Source of the DNA: Drosophila miranda
Taxonomy: Eukaryota > Arthropoda > Insecta > Diptera > Drosophilidae
DNA: 64,000 nt
NCBI RefSeq assembly: GCF_003369915.1
Contig: NC_046676.1
Location: forward strand, 5,022,001 to 5,086,000
Direction: 5' to 3'
Shown here: positions 1 through 10,499 of the stretch, piece by piece
Layout: every line of letters begins with the position of its first letter
Position numbering within the stretch: the first letter of the stretch is position 1
Notes under the pieces: generated by a model
Told to the model about the DNA's origin: nothing
Database searches by the model: none
What the model saw: only the letters and a program-made list of their open reading frames with translations
Position numbers and translations under genes: made by a program

Positions 1-1186
1 GCAAGCGAGAATGAAATGAAATGTCCTTGTACTGGACACAGAGTTTAACATCATCCGCATACATAAGTACTCGAGAGTATGTTAATACTGAAGGTAAGTC
101 ATTAATAAAGAGTGTGAAGAGTAAGAGGCCTAGATGGCTGCCTTGTGGTACTCCCGAAGAAACCTTTACTGGTAAAGAGAGGGAGTTTTTGAAGAGGACT
201 CTTTGAGACCTAGAACAAAGATAGCTAGAAATCCATCTCAGGAGGTTGGGCGGAAACCCTAAAAGGTCAAGTTTATGCGCTAAAAGGGAATGGTTTACAG
301 AGTCGAATGCTTTACTAAAGTCGGTGTAAATAACATCCGTCTGTAAGTTACATTGAAAGCCTTTAATAATGAAAGAGGTAAACTCTAACAAGTTCTTGGT
401 GGTTGATCGCCGCCTTATAAATCCATGCTGAGTTGGAGATATAAGTGACTTGCAGAGATGTTGCAAGTGCGGAGTTAAAACCTTCTCAAACATTTTAGGA
501 ATAGCGGATAACTTTGCTATACCTCTATAATTTTTTGCATCAGACTTGCTACCTTTTTTATGGAGAGGAATTATAAACGATTCCTTCCAGATCGGGGGGA
601 AGCAAGAAGAATCAATGGACAGGGTGAATAGTTTAAGCAAAGGTGCACACAGAGCCTCGGCGCAGTACCTGAGTACACAACCTGGAACCCCGTCTGAACC
701 CGGTGAAAGCACCGGCTTAACTAGTCGAAGATCATGAAGTAGGGAACATTCATTTAACAAGGGACTGAAAATGCCGTTCGACCTCGGTAAACCGTATGGG
801 TACGGATGACCAGAGTAGCTTTCCTCAGAAAAGGTGGTTTGGAAGAATTGGGCAAAAAGATCGGCAATTGCCTGATCATTATTTGCCGACGTATTACAAA
901 ATGATAGCGAGGATGGGTGTGCGGACGTTTTACGCTTACTGTTTACGAAGCTGTAAAACTGTTTAGGGTCCTGAGAAAAACGTATCCTGCATCGAAATAG
1001 GTAGTTCTTATAGCATTGAGCATTAAGAACTGAAAAGTTTGACCGAGCTAATACATAGCGAGAGTGAGAAGTAGGAGAACCCACTTTTTGAAATTTTTTA
1101 TAAAGTCTTGATTTTAAGTTTTTTAGACTGGATAACTCTTTGGTAAACCAAGGGGGTTTTCCAGATCTAGTCGGACAAGAAGCGGG
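1..1186 (-). mobile_element. CR1-like LINE fragment, family B, copy a (5' part of ORF2, interrupted)
   Basis: Read on the minus strand, this is the same sequence as the plus-strand fragment near 40280-41470 and the minus-strand fragment ending near 29450. The reverse transcriptase region includes the 'TDFSKAFDSVNH' type motif (opposite about 300-350) and a downstream 'GVPQG' type turn. The window edge cuts its 3' side. Its 5' side stops abruptly at about 1186, where DINE-1 sequence begins. No long open frame survives, so it is a decayed copy. It belongs to the same clade as, but is a different family from, the intact LINE at 16.3-20.3 kb. Confidence 0.8.
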
Positions 1187-2050
1187 TTATTATCTATGAT
1201 TCTGCGTTTTTAGTTTTCTCGAATCTGCAATATTGTGGATGCAACAGATTTTCGTCCTTTGTGGGGGTGGAAGGGGGTGGGGCGAAATTTTGAGATATAC
1301 GTTTTATAGTGACATTTTAAAGGAGTGTGTGTACCAAATTTGGTTACTCTAGCCTTAATAGTCTCTGAGATTTGTGGATGCCTCAGATTTTCGTCCTTTG
1401 CGGGGGCGGAAGGGGGTGTGGCGAAATTTTGACACAAAATAGTCAAGGTCCGATATCACAGGAGTGTGGATACAAAATTTGGTTGCGCTGGCTTTTATAG
1501 TCTCTGAGATCTAGGCGCTAATGTTTTACTCTAAGCAAAGCCGCCTATGCTACGTGTGTGTTAGAGAGAGACAGGGCGAGAAAAAATGAAATTGTTTTCT
1601 TGATGCTGGCTATAATAATAATACGATCCAATTCAGATTCTGCAGTCTAAAAGATATGGTCATTCTCTACGATTCTGCGTTTTTGGTTTTCTCATATCTT
1701 TAAAATTGTGGATGCCACAGATTTTCGTCCTTTGAGGGGGCGGAAGTGGGCGGGGCGAAGTTTTGAAATATTTTTGTAGCAGTGACATATCACAGAAGTC
1801 TGGATCCACAACATCGTTGCTCTAGCTCTTATAGTCTTTGAGCACTAGGCGCTGAAGGGGACGGACAGACGGACAGACGGACGGACGGACAGACGGACAG
1901 ACAGACATGGCTCAATCGACTCGGCTATTGATGCTGATCAAGAATATATATACTTTATGGGGTCGGAAACGATTCCTTCTGGACGTTACACACATCCATT
2001 TTCACCACAAATCTAATATACCCCAATACTCATTTTGAGTATCGGGTATA
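1187..2050 (-). mobile_element. DINE-1 (INE-1-like Helitron relative), copy 1, 3'-truncated
   Basis: The element's conserved 5' end, read from the minus strand as TATACCCGATACTCAAAATG, lies at 2050. Next to it are the (CTGT/CCGT)n tract opposite 1857-1910 and the 'TCGACTCGGCTATTGATGCT' block. It then has three repeats of a CGCCCC...AAAGGACGAAAATCTG...GCATCCACA module. The hairpin-bearing 3' end found in copies 2, 3, 4, 5 and 6 is missing, because the sequence joins a LINE at 1186/1187. An internal segment containing 'GCGCTAATGTTTTACTC' is shared only with copy 5, so these two form one subfamily. Short open frames here arise from the repeated module and are not genes. Confidence 0.9.
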
Positions 2051-2305
2051 ACGAACACGCGCGAAATTTTGTATAAAAATATAATGAAAAGGAATTATTT
2101 ATATGACTCGCACAGTTCAAGGGAAAGGGTTCCGCCGAAATGAAAGATTATATTTTGCAGCTCGGAAAATCCAAAAAAGGGGGAAAAATACACAAAACAT
2201 GTTATTCTCCATGTGGCTCTACCTCGGGGATGGTTTTAATTGAAAAAGTATTCATCCGGTTTAAGAATATTACTAGTACTCGTATTTACAGGTGTACATA
2301 CATAT
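2051..2305. other. Host sequence between DINE-1 copy 1 and the errantivirus
   Basis: This is about 255 bp of AT-rich single-copy-looking DNA. If the errantivirus is removed at its ATAT target duplication, it joins directly to 10504 onward. It therefore represents the original upstream flank of the tetraspanin promoter. No coding signal was seen. Confidence 0.5.
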
Positions 2306-3997
2306 AGTGACATATCCATAATTCCCCACATCCCATACACATTATGTTTATGTACAATTCATCCACCCCATCCACACAAGTAACAGGACTCCACTCAAGA
2401 ATCAACGAGGGGGAACGTTGTGAGTTGCTGCGGACACCGCAACTCTACGGTTATACCCGATACTAAGTCAGTATGGCTCTCCTCCGGCAGACGCCGCTAA
2501 TATTAAACGACACGACAAAGAGTGCGTGCGAGAGAGACAGAAAATCAGTCCGAGCGTGACGTCGGGCGCTGCGTAGCCACTGCTAATTGATTTGTTCCTA
2601 TTGGCTATAAAAATGATCTGATCTGATCCAGATTCAGCAATCTGATAGATATGGTCATTATCTATGATTCTGCGTTTTTAGTTTTCTCGAATGTGCAATA
2701 TTGTGGATGCAACAGATTTTCGTCCTTTGTGGGGGCGGAAAAGGGTGGGGCGAAATTCTGAGATATACGTTTTATAGTGAGATCTAACAGAAGTGCGGAT
2801 ACCAAATTTGGTTACTCTAGCCTTAATAGTCTCTGAGATTTGTGGATGCCCCAGATTTTCGTCCTTTGCGGGGGCGGAAGGGGGTGTGGCGAAATTTGGA
2901 CACGAAACGGTCAAGGTCCGATATCACAGGAGTGTGGATACCAAATTTGGTTGCTCTGGCTCTTATAGGTTCTGAGATCCTTGAACTCATATTTTGCAAT
3001 TGGCAAAGCCGACCATGAAACCTGTGTGTTAGAGAGAGACAGAGCGAGCAAGAATGAAATTGTTTTCTTAATTCTGGCTATAATAATTATACGATCTAGT
3101 TGAGATTTTACACTCTAGAACATATAGTCATCCTCTACGATTCTGCGTTTTTGGTTTTATCGTATCTTTAAAAATGTGGATGCCACAGATTTTCGTCCTT
3201 TGTGGGGGCGGAAGTGGGCGGGGCGAAGTTTTGAAATATTTTTGTAGCAGTGACATATCACAGAAGTCTGGATCCAAAACATCGTTGCTCTAGATCTTAT
3301 AGTCTTTGAGCACTAGGCGCTGAAGGGGACGGACGGACGGACGGACGGACGGACAGACGGACAGACAGACAGGGCTCAATCGACTCGGCTATTGATGCTG
3401 ATCAAGAATATATATACTTTAAGGGGTCGGAAACGATTCCTTCTGGACGTTACACACATCCACTTTTACCACAAATCTAATATACCCCAATACTCATTTT
3501 GAATATCGGGTATAATAACTGTTTCTTCCCATACTCCAAGCTAGGGCCCCCCATAATATAAACAATGGACCACATTGTTTCATCAACATTAGAATCACGC
3601 CACTCTCGAGAAATCGATTCTTTAGAATCACGCCACTCATGAGGACCAATCAAAGCTAGACATAAAACCAAGGAGTATCACATTCCTAGCTCCGTCATGT
3701 AATGCAACACCGATCGCCAGCAGTGGATGCCTTTCATCAAAGCCGACGCATCCCCAAATATCGATCCAGGCACGTACGCCACCGACACGAAGATGCAGCC
3801 GAGGAAAGCCAGAGTCGGGAGTTCCAAGAGAAGGGCTCATGGAAACTAGCCAGCAGCAGAGAGAGATCAATTCCGTTAGAGACAAGCAGACGTAAAGTTA
3901 AGTCGGGGAATTCAACCAATCTTGTGACATAAAGAAATTAAGTACTAAAAATAAAATCTTTTTTAAAAACTAAATTTCGAGTTGCGGATATTTAACT
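2306..3997 (+). repeat. 5' LTR of the errantivirus, split by DINE-1
   Basis: LTR sequence occupies 2306-2404 and 3515-3997. Together this is about 582 bp against 595 bp for the 3' LTR. The split falls in the context GAATCA/ATAACTG, which is uninterrupted in the 3' LTR near 9999-10008. Relative to the 3' LTR it lacks 12 bp near 3809. It is noticeably more diverged in the last 150-200 bp than in the first 400 bp. Confidence 0.93.
2405..3514 (-). mobile_element. DINE-1 copy 2, inserted in the errantivirus 5' LTR
   Basis: This is a full-length element read on the minus strand. Its 5' TATACCCGATATTC end is at 3514 and its 3' end (...GTTCCCCCTCGT) is at 2405. A GAGTTGC/GCAACTC hairpin lies just inside the 3' end, as expected of Helitron-related elements. 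It contains a (CCGT)n tract and three copies of the module with AAAGGACGAAAATCTG. Comparison with the uninterrupted 3' LTR shows no target duplication, in line with Helitron-type insertion. It must be younger than the errantivirus insertion. Confidence 0.95.
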
Positions 3998-4301
3998 GGC
4001 GCAGTCGGTAGGATTTCGTTTAAAATTAACTCCTATATTTCGGTAATGGTCAGCTTGTGTAATTTCGAATTACTGTGATCACGTAATCCCGGAATCGTTA
4101 ATAAAATTGTGAAATCCGCCAAAGAACCTATGTGTTACGAGCAAATACGATTTGCAAAACTAAAATTAAGTGAACTGAAGTAAGCGGAGATGGTGATCCA
4201 CCAAGAACAGTCAAACACTAAATACAAAATCAAAAAACTTACAAGTGAACCAAAATACAGTTAAAAACTACTGAAAACAAAACCCAATCAACACCAACAA
4301 C

Positions 4302-5258
4302 ATGGCGTTACCACCACTATCATTGAGCGAAATCCACTTGAACCCGGCACTGCTGTCGATCAGACAAATACCTGCCTATGACGGTTCATCTGGACAGCTA
4401 AGCTCATTTATCAAACGAATCGAATATGTATGCGGATTATATCCAGCTGAAGATCTTCGCCAACAAAGGATCCTATTTGGAGCGACCGAGATCCAACTGT
4501 CAGGAGAGGCACAACGCATATCGCAAATGATACAACCCAACACGTGGCTCGAACTGAAGACGACGCTAATCAACGAGTTCAAAAATCACACACCATATGA
4601 AGAACTCTTACGACAACTATACACCACCAGATTCAACGGCAGTCTTCGTAAGTTTATAGAAGAATTAGAGACGAAAGCATTATTAATAAACAATAAGCTA
4701 AACTTAGAAAACATACCAGAAAATAATGTCATTTATAAAAACGCTTTGAACAACACAATTAAAGATGTCATTACTCGAAAACTTCCTGACAGAATGTTCA
4801 TGACCTTAGCAAGAAAAGATATTACCACATTGTCTAATCTTAAGAAGGCAGCACAAGAAGAAGGATTGTACGAAGCTAGTACAACAGATTCAGGTACAAA
4901 TAAAGATCAATCGAAATCGTCTCAATCAAATCGAAAGAATGTTGGAAACTATTATCCAAATTATAATAGTACTAACTATCACAATCAAACTCAGAGTTCA
5001 TCTGGAACAGGTCAGACTAATCGAACAAATCAAAATCAAAATTCCCAAAATCCTGGATTATACAATGAGTTCAAAAATTCCTTGAACCAAGGTAGGGCTC
5101 AGAATCCATTCAATCAGCAAATATCTCAAAACCAAGCTAGTGGGAGTGGACCCAACCAACCTACTAAAAGAGGGAGGGAGAGCCAGAGTGGCCAAACGAA
5201 GATGGACGTAAATTTTCATCAAGCCGCCTCGGAAGAAACCGAGGAGGACCCTATATAA
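4302..5258 (+). CDS. gag: Errantivirus gag (318 aa)
   Basis: This is the first ORF after the primer binding site and an approximately 300-nt leader. It would encode the structural capsid protein of the retroelement particle. The N-terminal two thirds is predicted folded. The C-terminal third (about residues 200-315) is low-complexity and rich in Asn, Gln and Ser, ending in an acidic tail. No CCHC zinc knuckle is visible, as is usual for gag of the 297/17.6/gypsy errantivirus group. The stop at 5256-5258 overlaps the upstream part of the protease frame, which lies in the -1 frame, fitting expression of pol by -1 frameshifting. The reading frame is intact. Confidence 0.9.
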   Translation: MALPPLSLSEIHLNPALLSIRQIPAYDGSSGQLSSFIKRIEYVCGLYPAEDLRQQRILFGATEIQLSGEAQRISQMIQPNTWLELKTTLINEFKNHTPYEELLRQLYTTRFNGSLRKFIEELETKALLINNKLNLENIPENNVIYKNALNNTIKDVITRKLPDRMFMTLARKDITTLSNLKKAAQEEGLYEASTTDSGTNKDQSKSSQSNRKNVGNYYPNYNSTNYHNQTQSSSGTGQTNRTNQNQNSQNPGLYNEFKNSLNQGRAQNPFNQQISQNQASGSGPNQPTKRGRESQSGQTKMDVNFHQAASEETEEDPI

Positions 5259-5629
5259 ACATTACCATTAATAAAAGAATACTAAGGTGTATCGCTGACT
5301 CGGGATCATCGATCAACATCATGAAAGAAAATAATACAGATTCCGAGATAAAAGACGATAACCTTACGGTCCATACCATCAATGGACCTGTCCGTTTAAC
5401 TAAGAGTATAATGAGGAATGCGAACAAAACATGTCCGTCCGAACAAAAGTTCTACATACATAACTTTTCCGAAAATTATGATATTTTGTTAGGAAGAGAA
5501 TACTTGATGGCAAGTAAAGCCGTCATCGATTACAGAAATGACACTGTAACACTAGGAGCTAGGTCGTACCCAATCATTCAGAGTGGAGAAGCTATTGAAG
5601 AAGCTATTGACCGCACAGAAGTGCACTGA
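5258..5629 (+). pseudogene. pol: Errantivirus pol, protease segment (frame interrupted)
   Basis: This is the N-terminal part of pol, in the -1 frame relative to gag. It contains the aspartic protease active site Asp-Ser-Gly (about 5300-5308) and a downstream 'ILLGREYL' flap/hydrophobic motif typical of retropepsins. The frame hits a TGA at 5627-5629, while the reverse transcriptase frame is one register away and already open by 5583. In related elements PR and RT share one frame, so I read this as a single-base indel between about 5583 and 5629. The boundary region also has a short GAAGCTATTGA direct repeat. A second programmed shift is the less likely alternative. Confidence 0.8.
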
Positions 5630-8402
5630 TCCCTCTACAAAAGAAGAGAAGATCGCACCTAAGTGCCTTGACCCATCTCCAGAGGGAGATCAATACTTCG
5701 CTTCCGCTCTAGACAGTGAATTAAGGGAATGTAATCAATTAAGATTGGAACACTTAAACGACGAAGAGAGGGAAGAGTTAAAGAAGGTCTTATATGAGTT
5801 TAAGGATGTGCAGTACAGAGAAGGTGACAATTTGACTTTCACAAGTACAATCAAGCACGAGATCAAAACTCAACATGAAGACCCGGTCTACAGACGACCA
5901 TACAAATATGCCCAGATACATGATCAGGAGGTAAACCAGCAAATCAAAGATATGATCAGGCAGGGAATAATTCGAAAGTCGAATTCTCCTTACTGCTCGC
6001 CCATATCTATGATTCCGAAGAAGATAGATGCTTCAGGAAAGCAAAAATATCGAATGGTAGTAGACTATAGAAGTATAAATGAAATAACAGTTAAGGACAA
6101 ATTCCCAACTCCACGAATGGATGAAATCCTAGACAAACTAGGTAAATGTCAGTATTTTACGACAATCGATTTAGCAAAAGGTTTCCATCAAATACCCATG
6201 GAACCTAGTTCAATCCCCAAAACTGCGTTCTCCACTAAGCACGGACATTACGAGTTCACTCGTATGCCCTTTGGGCTAACCACTGCCCCAGCTACCTTCC
6301 AAAGATGTATGAACAATCTGCTAGAAGAGTTAATCTTCAAAGATTGCTTTGTATACTTAGATGACATCATTATATTTTCCACTTCATTGGAAGAACACTT
6401 GTTGTCACTAAGGAGAGTATTTGGAAAGTTGAGAGACGCCAACTTGAAGCTACAAATGGATAAATGTGAATTCATGAAAAAGGAAACTGAATTCCTAGGT
6501 CATGTAGTCACTACTGAAGGAATAGTACCAAATCCAGGCAAAATCTCTGCCATTGTCAAATTTCCAATACCAGAAACGACTAAACAAATAAAGTCATTCT
6601 TAGGTCTGTGCGGGTTCTACAGGAAATTCATTCCTAATTTTGCAAACATAGCAAAACCCATGACACTCAAACTAAAGAAAGGAGCTGTTATAGACCCCAA
6701 GGAAGAAAAGTACGTCGAGGCATTTGAGAGACTAAAAGTACTCATCACCTCAGACCCTATCCTTGCGTTCCCAGACTTTGACAAAATGTTCACGGTAACA
6801 ACCGACGCTAGTAACATAGCATTGGGAGCGGTTTTGTCACAAGAACACAAACCGATCTGCTACGCTAGCAGAACCCTAAATGAACATGAAATAAACTATT
6901 CAGCCATCGAAAAGGAATTATTAGCGATCGTATGGGCAACCAAGTATTTCCGTTCATACCTGTTCGGTAGAACATTCGAGATACAAAGCGATCATAAACC
7001 CTTGATTTGGTTGAACAACCTCAAGGAGCCAAATATGAAATTACAAAGGTGGAAAATAAAACTGAATGAGTTTGATTTTAAAATGAAATATCTACCAGGC
7101 AAAGAAAATCATGTAGCTGATGCCTTATCAAGGGTAAAGATTAATGAAAATCTCCTTGGAGAAGCTTCCAATAGCGTTGGTGCAACTGTACATAGCGCAC
7201 AGGAAGACAATCTAAATCACATTGCTATCACGGAAAGACCAATTAACTATTACAATCGGCAAATTGAGCTAATAAAAGGCAATGAAGATAAGGTAGAAAC
7301 AATTCGTTATTTTCACAAGCTAATCATCAAGATCACGTATAAGGAAATGACTAACACCTTAGCGAAGGATATAATAAAGGAATATCTATGCACCAAAAAG
7401 AGCATATTATATTTCCATAACGAAATAGATTTTCCTCCATTCCAAAAAGCCTATTTAGAAATCATTAATTCTAACAATATAACCAAAGCTATTAAATCAA
7501 GCACGAAACTCCTAGATATTCAGAATTACGCTGAATTTAAAGAAACCATATTAAAGAATCATAAAGGCTTACTCCATCCAGGGATAGAGAAAACCGTCAA
7601 TTGGTTTAGGGGAAAATACTATTACCCGGATTATCAAAAACTAATCCAAAACATCATAAACGAATGTCCTACTTGTAATATTGCCAAAACAGAGCATAGA
7701 AATACGAAGTTGGCATTCGAAACTACACCGGAAATACTGAACATCAGAGAGAAATACGTCATAGATTTCTATATGGTTGGTAACCAACAGTTCCTATCAT
7801 GTATTGACGTATACTCGAAGTTTGCCACTCTTGTAGAAGTAAAAAGTCGTGACTGGTTAGAAGCAAAAAGAGCCATCATGAAAGTTTTTAACGAGATGGG
7901 CAAACCAATTGAAATCAAAGCCGATAAAGATTCAGCTTTTATGTGCACAGCATTGCAAGCATGGCTGAATGCGGAAAACGTCAAAATAGAGATCACTTCC
8001 AGCAAAAATGGAATATCTGACGTAGAAAGATTTCATAAAACAGTAAATGAAAAATTAAGAATAATATCTAGCGAGGATAACCCAGAAGATAGATTCACGA
8101 AGTTTGAATTAATTCTTTATACTTATAATCATAAAACCAAACATAATACCACAAATAGGTCACCAGCTGATATATTCATTTATGCAGGCTCACCTGATTA
8201 TGACACCCAACTAAATAAAGTGAATAAAATCACTCAATTAAATAAAAACCGCATAGAGTATGAAATAGATACCCGCTATAAACTATCACCTCTAGTTAAG
8301 TCTAAGGTAACAAATCCTTTCAAAAGGACGGCCGAAATTAGACAGGTAGACGAAAAACATTATGAAGAAAAGAATAGGGGTAGGAAAATAACTCATTATT
8401 AA
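5583..8402 (+). CDS. pol: Errantivirus pol: reverse transcriptase, RNase H, integrase (939 codons, upstream-broken)
   Basis: This is the main polyprotein segment. Reverse transcriptase spans about residues 80-320, with the catalytic YLDD motif near residue 258 (about 6356). RNase H follows at about 400-510 with TDAS and SDHKP motifs. The integrase zinc finger (HX4H...CX2C) is at about 655-705. The integrase core has D, D and E near residues 727, 780 and 814. The frame is open throughout, but its first Met is not a natural start. In an intact element this would continue from the protease frame. It lies directly upstream of env, with 70 bp between them. Confidence 0.93.
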   Translation: MEKLLKKLLTAQKCTDPSTKEEKIAPKCLDPSPEGDQYFASALDSELRECNQLRLEHLNDEEREELKKVLYEFKDVQYREGDNLTFTSTIKHEIKTQHEDPVYRRPYKYAQIHDQEVNQQIKDMIRQGIIRKSNSPYCSPISMIPKKIDASGKQKYRMVVDYRSINEITVKDKFPTPRMDEILDKLGKCQYFTTIDLAKGFHQIPMEPSSIPKTAFSTKHGHYEFTRMPFGLTTAPATFQRCMNNLLEELIFKDCFVYLDDIIIFSTSLEEHLLSLRRVFGKLRDANLKLQMDKCEFMKKETEFLGHVVTTEGIVPNPGKISAIVKFPIPETTKQIKSFLGLCGFYRKFIPNFANIAKPMTLKLKKGAVIDPKEEKYVEAFERLKVLITSDPILAFPDFDKMFTVTTDASNIALGAVLSQEHKPICYASRTLNEHEINYSAIEKELLAIVWATKYFRSYLFGRTFEIQSDHKPLIWLNNLKEPNMKLQRWKIKLNEFDFKMKYLPGKENHVADALSRVKINENLLGEASNSVGATVHSAQEDNLNHIAITERPINYYNRQIELIKGNEDKVETIRYFHKLIIKITYKEMTNTLAKDIIKEYLCTKKSILYFHNEIDFPPFQKAYLEIINSNNITKAIKSSTKLLDIQNYAEFKETILKNHKGLLHPGIEKTVNWFRGKYYYPDYQKLIQNIINECPTCNIAKTEHRNTKLAFETTPEILNIREKYVIDFYMVGNQQFLSCIDVYSKFATLVEVKSRDWLEAKRAIMKVFNEMGKPIEIKADKDSAFMCTALQAWLNAENVKIEITSSKNGISDVERFHKTVNEKLRIISSEDNPEDRFTKFELILYTYNHKTKHNTTNRSPADIFIYAGSPDYDTQLNKVNKITQLNKNRIEYEIDTRYKLSPLVKSKVTNPFKRTAEIRQVDEKHYEEKNRGRKITHY

Positions 8403-8472
8403 TCAAAATTCAAGAAAAAGAAGAAATCTAATAGAAGCAAATATAATAATTCCAGAGAAACCGAGGAAGTTA

Positions 8473-9888
8473 ATGGAATCGGCGAACTTCAACACAATTA
8501 AAATCCTCATCTTCCTCATAATTACCATCGTAATGGCACAGGGCCAAAACATAGAAATAAATCCTATAAAATCTCAAAACGGATATATGATATTCAAAAC
8601 TGGATCGATTAACATACCTATCAATTACGAATACCATTATCTAACTGTTAATGTAACTAAAACCGAAGAACTATACCAAAATGTATTAATGCAAGCCACT
8701 AAATTCCAGGACATAATCCAAATAAAATATCTAGTAGACAAATTGCAAAGAGAAATGAACGGGCTAAAAATAACCAAAAGAAATAAAAGAGGCCTAATCA
8801 ATATAGTAGGAACAGCCTACAAATATCTCTTTGGAACACTAGATCAGGAAGATAAAGTCGATTTGGAACAAAAAATAGAAAATTTAGCCAGCCATAGCAT
8901 TCAAATGAATGAACTAAATTTGGTAATAGATGCAGTTAATAGCGGAATAAACGTCATAAACAAACTAAATGAAGAAAAAGACAGGAATCAACAAATAGAA
9001 ATTTTGATATTCAATCTACAACATTTCACAGAATATATCGAAGATATAGAACTAGGTATGCAATTAACTAGGCTCGGTATATTTAATCCAAAATTATTAA
9101 AACAAGACTACCTGGAACAAATAAATTCTGAGAAAATACTAAATATAAAAACCTCCACATGGCTAAAATCCGATACCAACGAAATTCTAATAAATTCCAA
9201 CATTCCCAAAGACATTACAAAAGTACCAATCTATAAAATCGTTCCGTATCCAGACGAATTAAATAACATGTTAACGGATATGACATACGACAAGTACTAC
9301 ATAAAAAATGAAGAAGTATTTGTTAAAGAAACTAGATTGAAAACCAATGACAATTGTATAAAAGGAATTTTAATGCAAATTCCCACTATGTGTCCATATT
9401 CCAAAACTTTTCAAAACTTTCAAATAAACTTTATTGAACCCAATATACTAATCACATGGAATCTTCCAAAAACAACGCTAAACCAGAATTTTGTAAACCA
9501 AGAAATCATAGCGGAAGGAAATACCATTATAAAAATCTACAACTGTTCAATCCAATTAAATGAATTTACAATATCAAACACAATGTTAGATTTTTCCCAG
9601 AATGTTTATGTCAACAACAACATAACTAAAATAAAACCACTGTCGTATGTCCAAACTAATGAAATAATTATGCAATACACCAAATATAGTAACCTATTAC
9701 AAATAAGTCTACTAATTTCATTTGTCATAATTATATTAGTACTACTAAGTTATGTAGCTGTTAAATTTAAGAAAACTTCTAAAAGAGTCACGGTTAAATG
9801 TATTAACCCTATAATAGAAGCAGAAGAGGAACCAACCTCAGCCACCGCACTTGACACCCGGCACTATAATCGCCTAGGGACAGGCTAA
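8473..9888 (+). CDS. env: Errantivirus env (471 aa)
   Basis: This is an envelope glycoprotein gene of the insect errantivirus type. An N-terminal signal peptide is visible at about residues 8-25. A basic furin-type cleavage site (RNKR) lies near residue 105, followed by a hydrophobic fusion-peptide-like stretch. Several N-glycosylation sequons are present, and a C-terminal transmembrane segment spans about residues 408-430 with a short cytoplasmic tail. The length matches env of the 297/17.6/Tom group (about 470 aa). The frame is intact. In this group env is normally made from a spliced RNA; I did not define the donor. Confidence 0.9.
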   Translation: MESANFNTIKILIFLIITIVMAQGQNIEINPIKSQNGYMIFKTGSINIPINYEYHYLTVNVTKTEELYQNVLMQATKFQDIIQIKYLVDKLQREMNGLKITKRNKRGLINIVGTAYKYLFGTLDQEDKVDLEQKIENLASHSIQMNELNLVIDAVNSGINVINKLNEEKDRNQQIEILIFNLQHFTEYIEDIELGMQLTRLGIFNPKLLKQDYLEQINSEKILNIKTSTWLKSDTNEILINSNIPKDITKVPIYKIVPYPDELNNMLTDMTYDKYYIKNEEVFVKETRLKTNDNCIKGILMQIPTMCPYSKTFQNFQINFIEPNILITWNLPKTTLNQNFVNQEIIAEGNTIIKIYNCSIQLNEFTISNTMLDFSQNVYVNNNITKIKPLSYVQTNEIIMQYTKYSNLLQISLLISFVIIILVLLSYVAVKFKKTSKRVTVKCINPIIEAEEEPTSATALDTRHYNRLGTG

Positions 9889-9904
9889 TAACAAACGTTG
9901 GGGG

Positions 9905-10499
9905 AGTGACATATCCATAATTCCCCACATCCCATACACATTATGTTTATGTACAATTCATCCACCCCATCCACACAAGTAACAGGACCCCACTCAAGAA
10001 TCAATAACTGTTTCTTCCCATACTCCAAGCTAGGGCCCCCCATAATATAAACAATGGACCACATTGTTTCATCAACATTAGAATCACGCCACTCTCGAGA
10101 AATCGATTCTTTAGAATCACGCCACTCATGAGGACCAATCAAAGCTAGACATAAAACCAAGGAGTATCACATTCCTAGCTCCGTCATGTAATGCAACACC
10201 GATCGCCAGCAGTGGATGCCTTTCATCAAAACCGACGCATCCCCAAATATCGATCCAGGCACGTACGCCACCGACACGAAGATGCAGCCGAGGAAAGCAA
10301 CGCCCGAAGCCAGAGTCAGGAGTTCCAAGAGAAGGGCTCATGGAAACTAGCCAGCAGCAGAGAGATCAGTTCCGTTTGAGACAAGCAGACCCAAAGTCAA
10401 GTCGGGGAATTCATTTAAATCTTGTGACATAAAGATATTTAAGTTGTAAAATAAAAGTCTTTTTTAAAAAACTTAAAATCTAGTTGCGGATATTTAACT
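9905..10499 (+). repeat. 3' LTR of the errantivirus (595 bp)
   Basis: It runs from AGTGAC to TTTAACT and is followed by ATAT (10500-10503), the target duplication. An AATAAA-type signal (near 10450) lies toward the R/U5 side. This LTR is uninterrupted and is the reference for locating the DINE-1 in the 5' LTR. It could supply enhancer or promoter activity to the tetraspanin gene immediately downstream; that is inference. Confidence 0.95.

Larger units (their letters stand above)
2306..10499 (+). mobile_element. 297/17.6-type errantivirus (Ty3/Gypsy LTR retrotransposon with env)
   Basis: The provirus is complete end to end. It is flanked by a 4-bp ATAT duplication (2302-2305 and 10500-10503), the target typical of the 297/17.6/Tom group. 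LTRs start AGTGAC and end TTTAACT. The primer binding site GGCGCAGTCGGTAGG (3998 on) follows the 5' LTR and fits a tRNA-Ser primer. A G-rich tract precedes the 3' LTR at about 9896-9904. Gag, pol and env follow in order. A DINE-1 sits inside the 5' LTR, and pol carries a frame break near 5600, so this copy is probably non-autonomous. The 3' LTR ends about 140 bp upstream of the predicted tetraspanin transcription start. Confidence 0.95.

Noticed and set aside
1857..1912. (GGAC/AGAC)n array as possible independent satellite or CRISPR-like repeat
   Set aside because: It is the internal simple repeat of DINE-1 and is present at the same place in all six copies.
2678..2975. Open frames containing 'NFATPPSAPAKDENLGHPQ' recurring at six places on both strands
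   Set aside because: They are translations of the repeated AAAGGACGAAAATCTG module of DINE-1; recurrence reflects the repeat, not a protein family.
3477..3932. Overlapping 60-90-residue frames on both strands repeated at 9885-10379
   Set aside because: These lie in the two LTRs of the errantivirus and are non-coding repeats.
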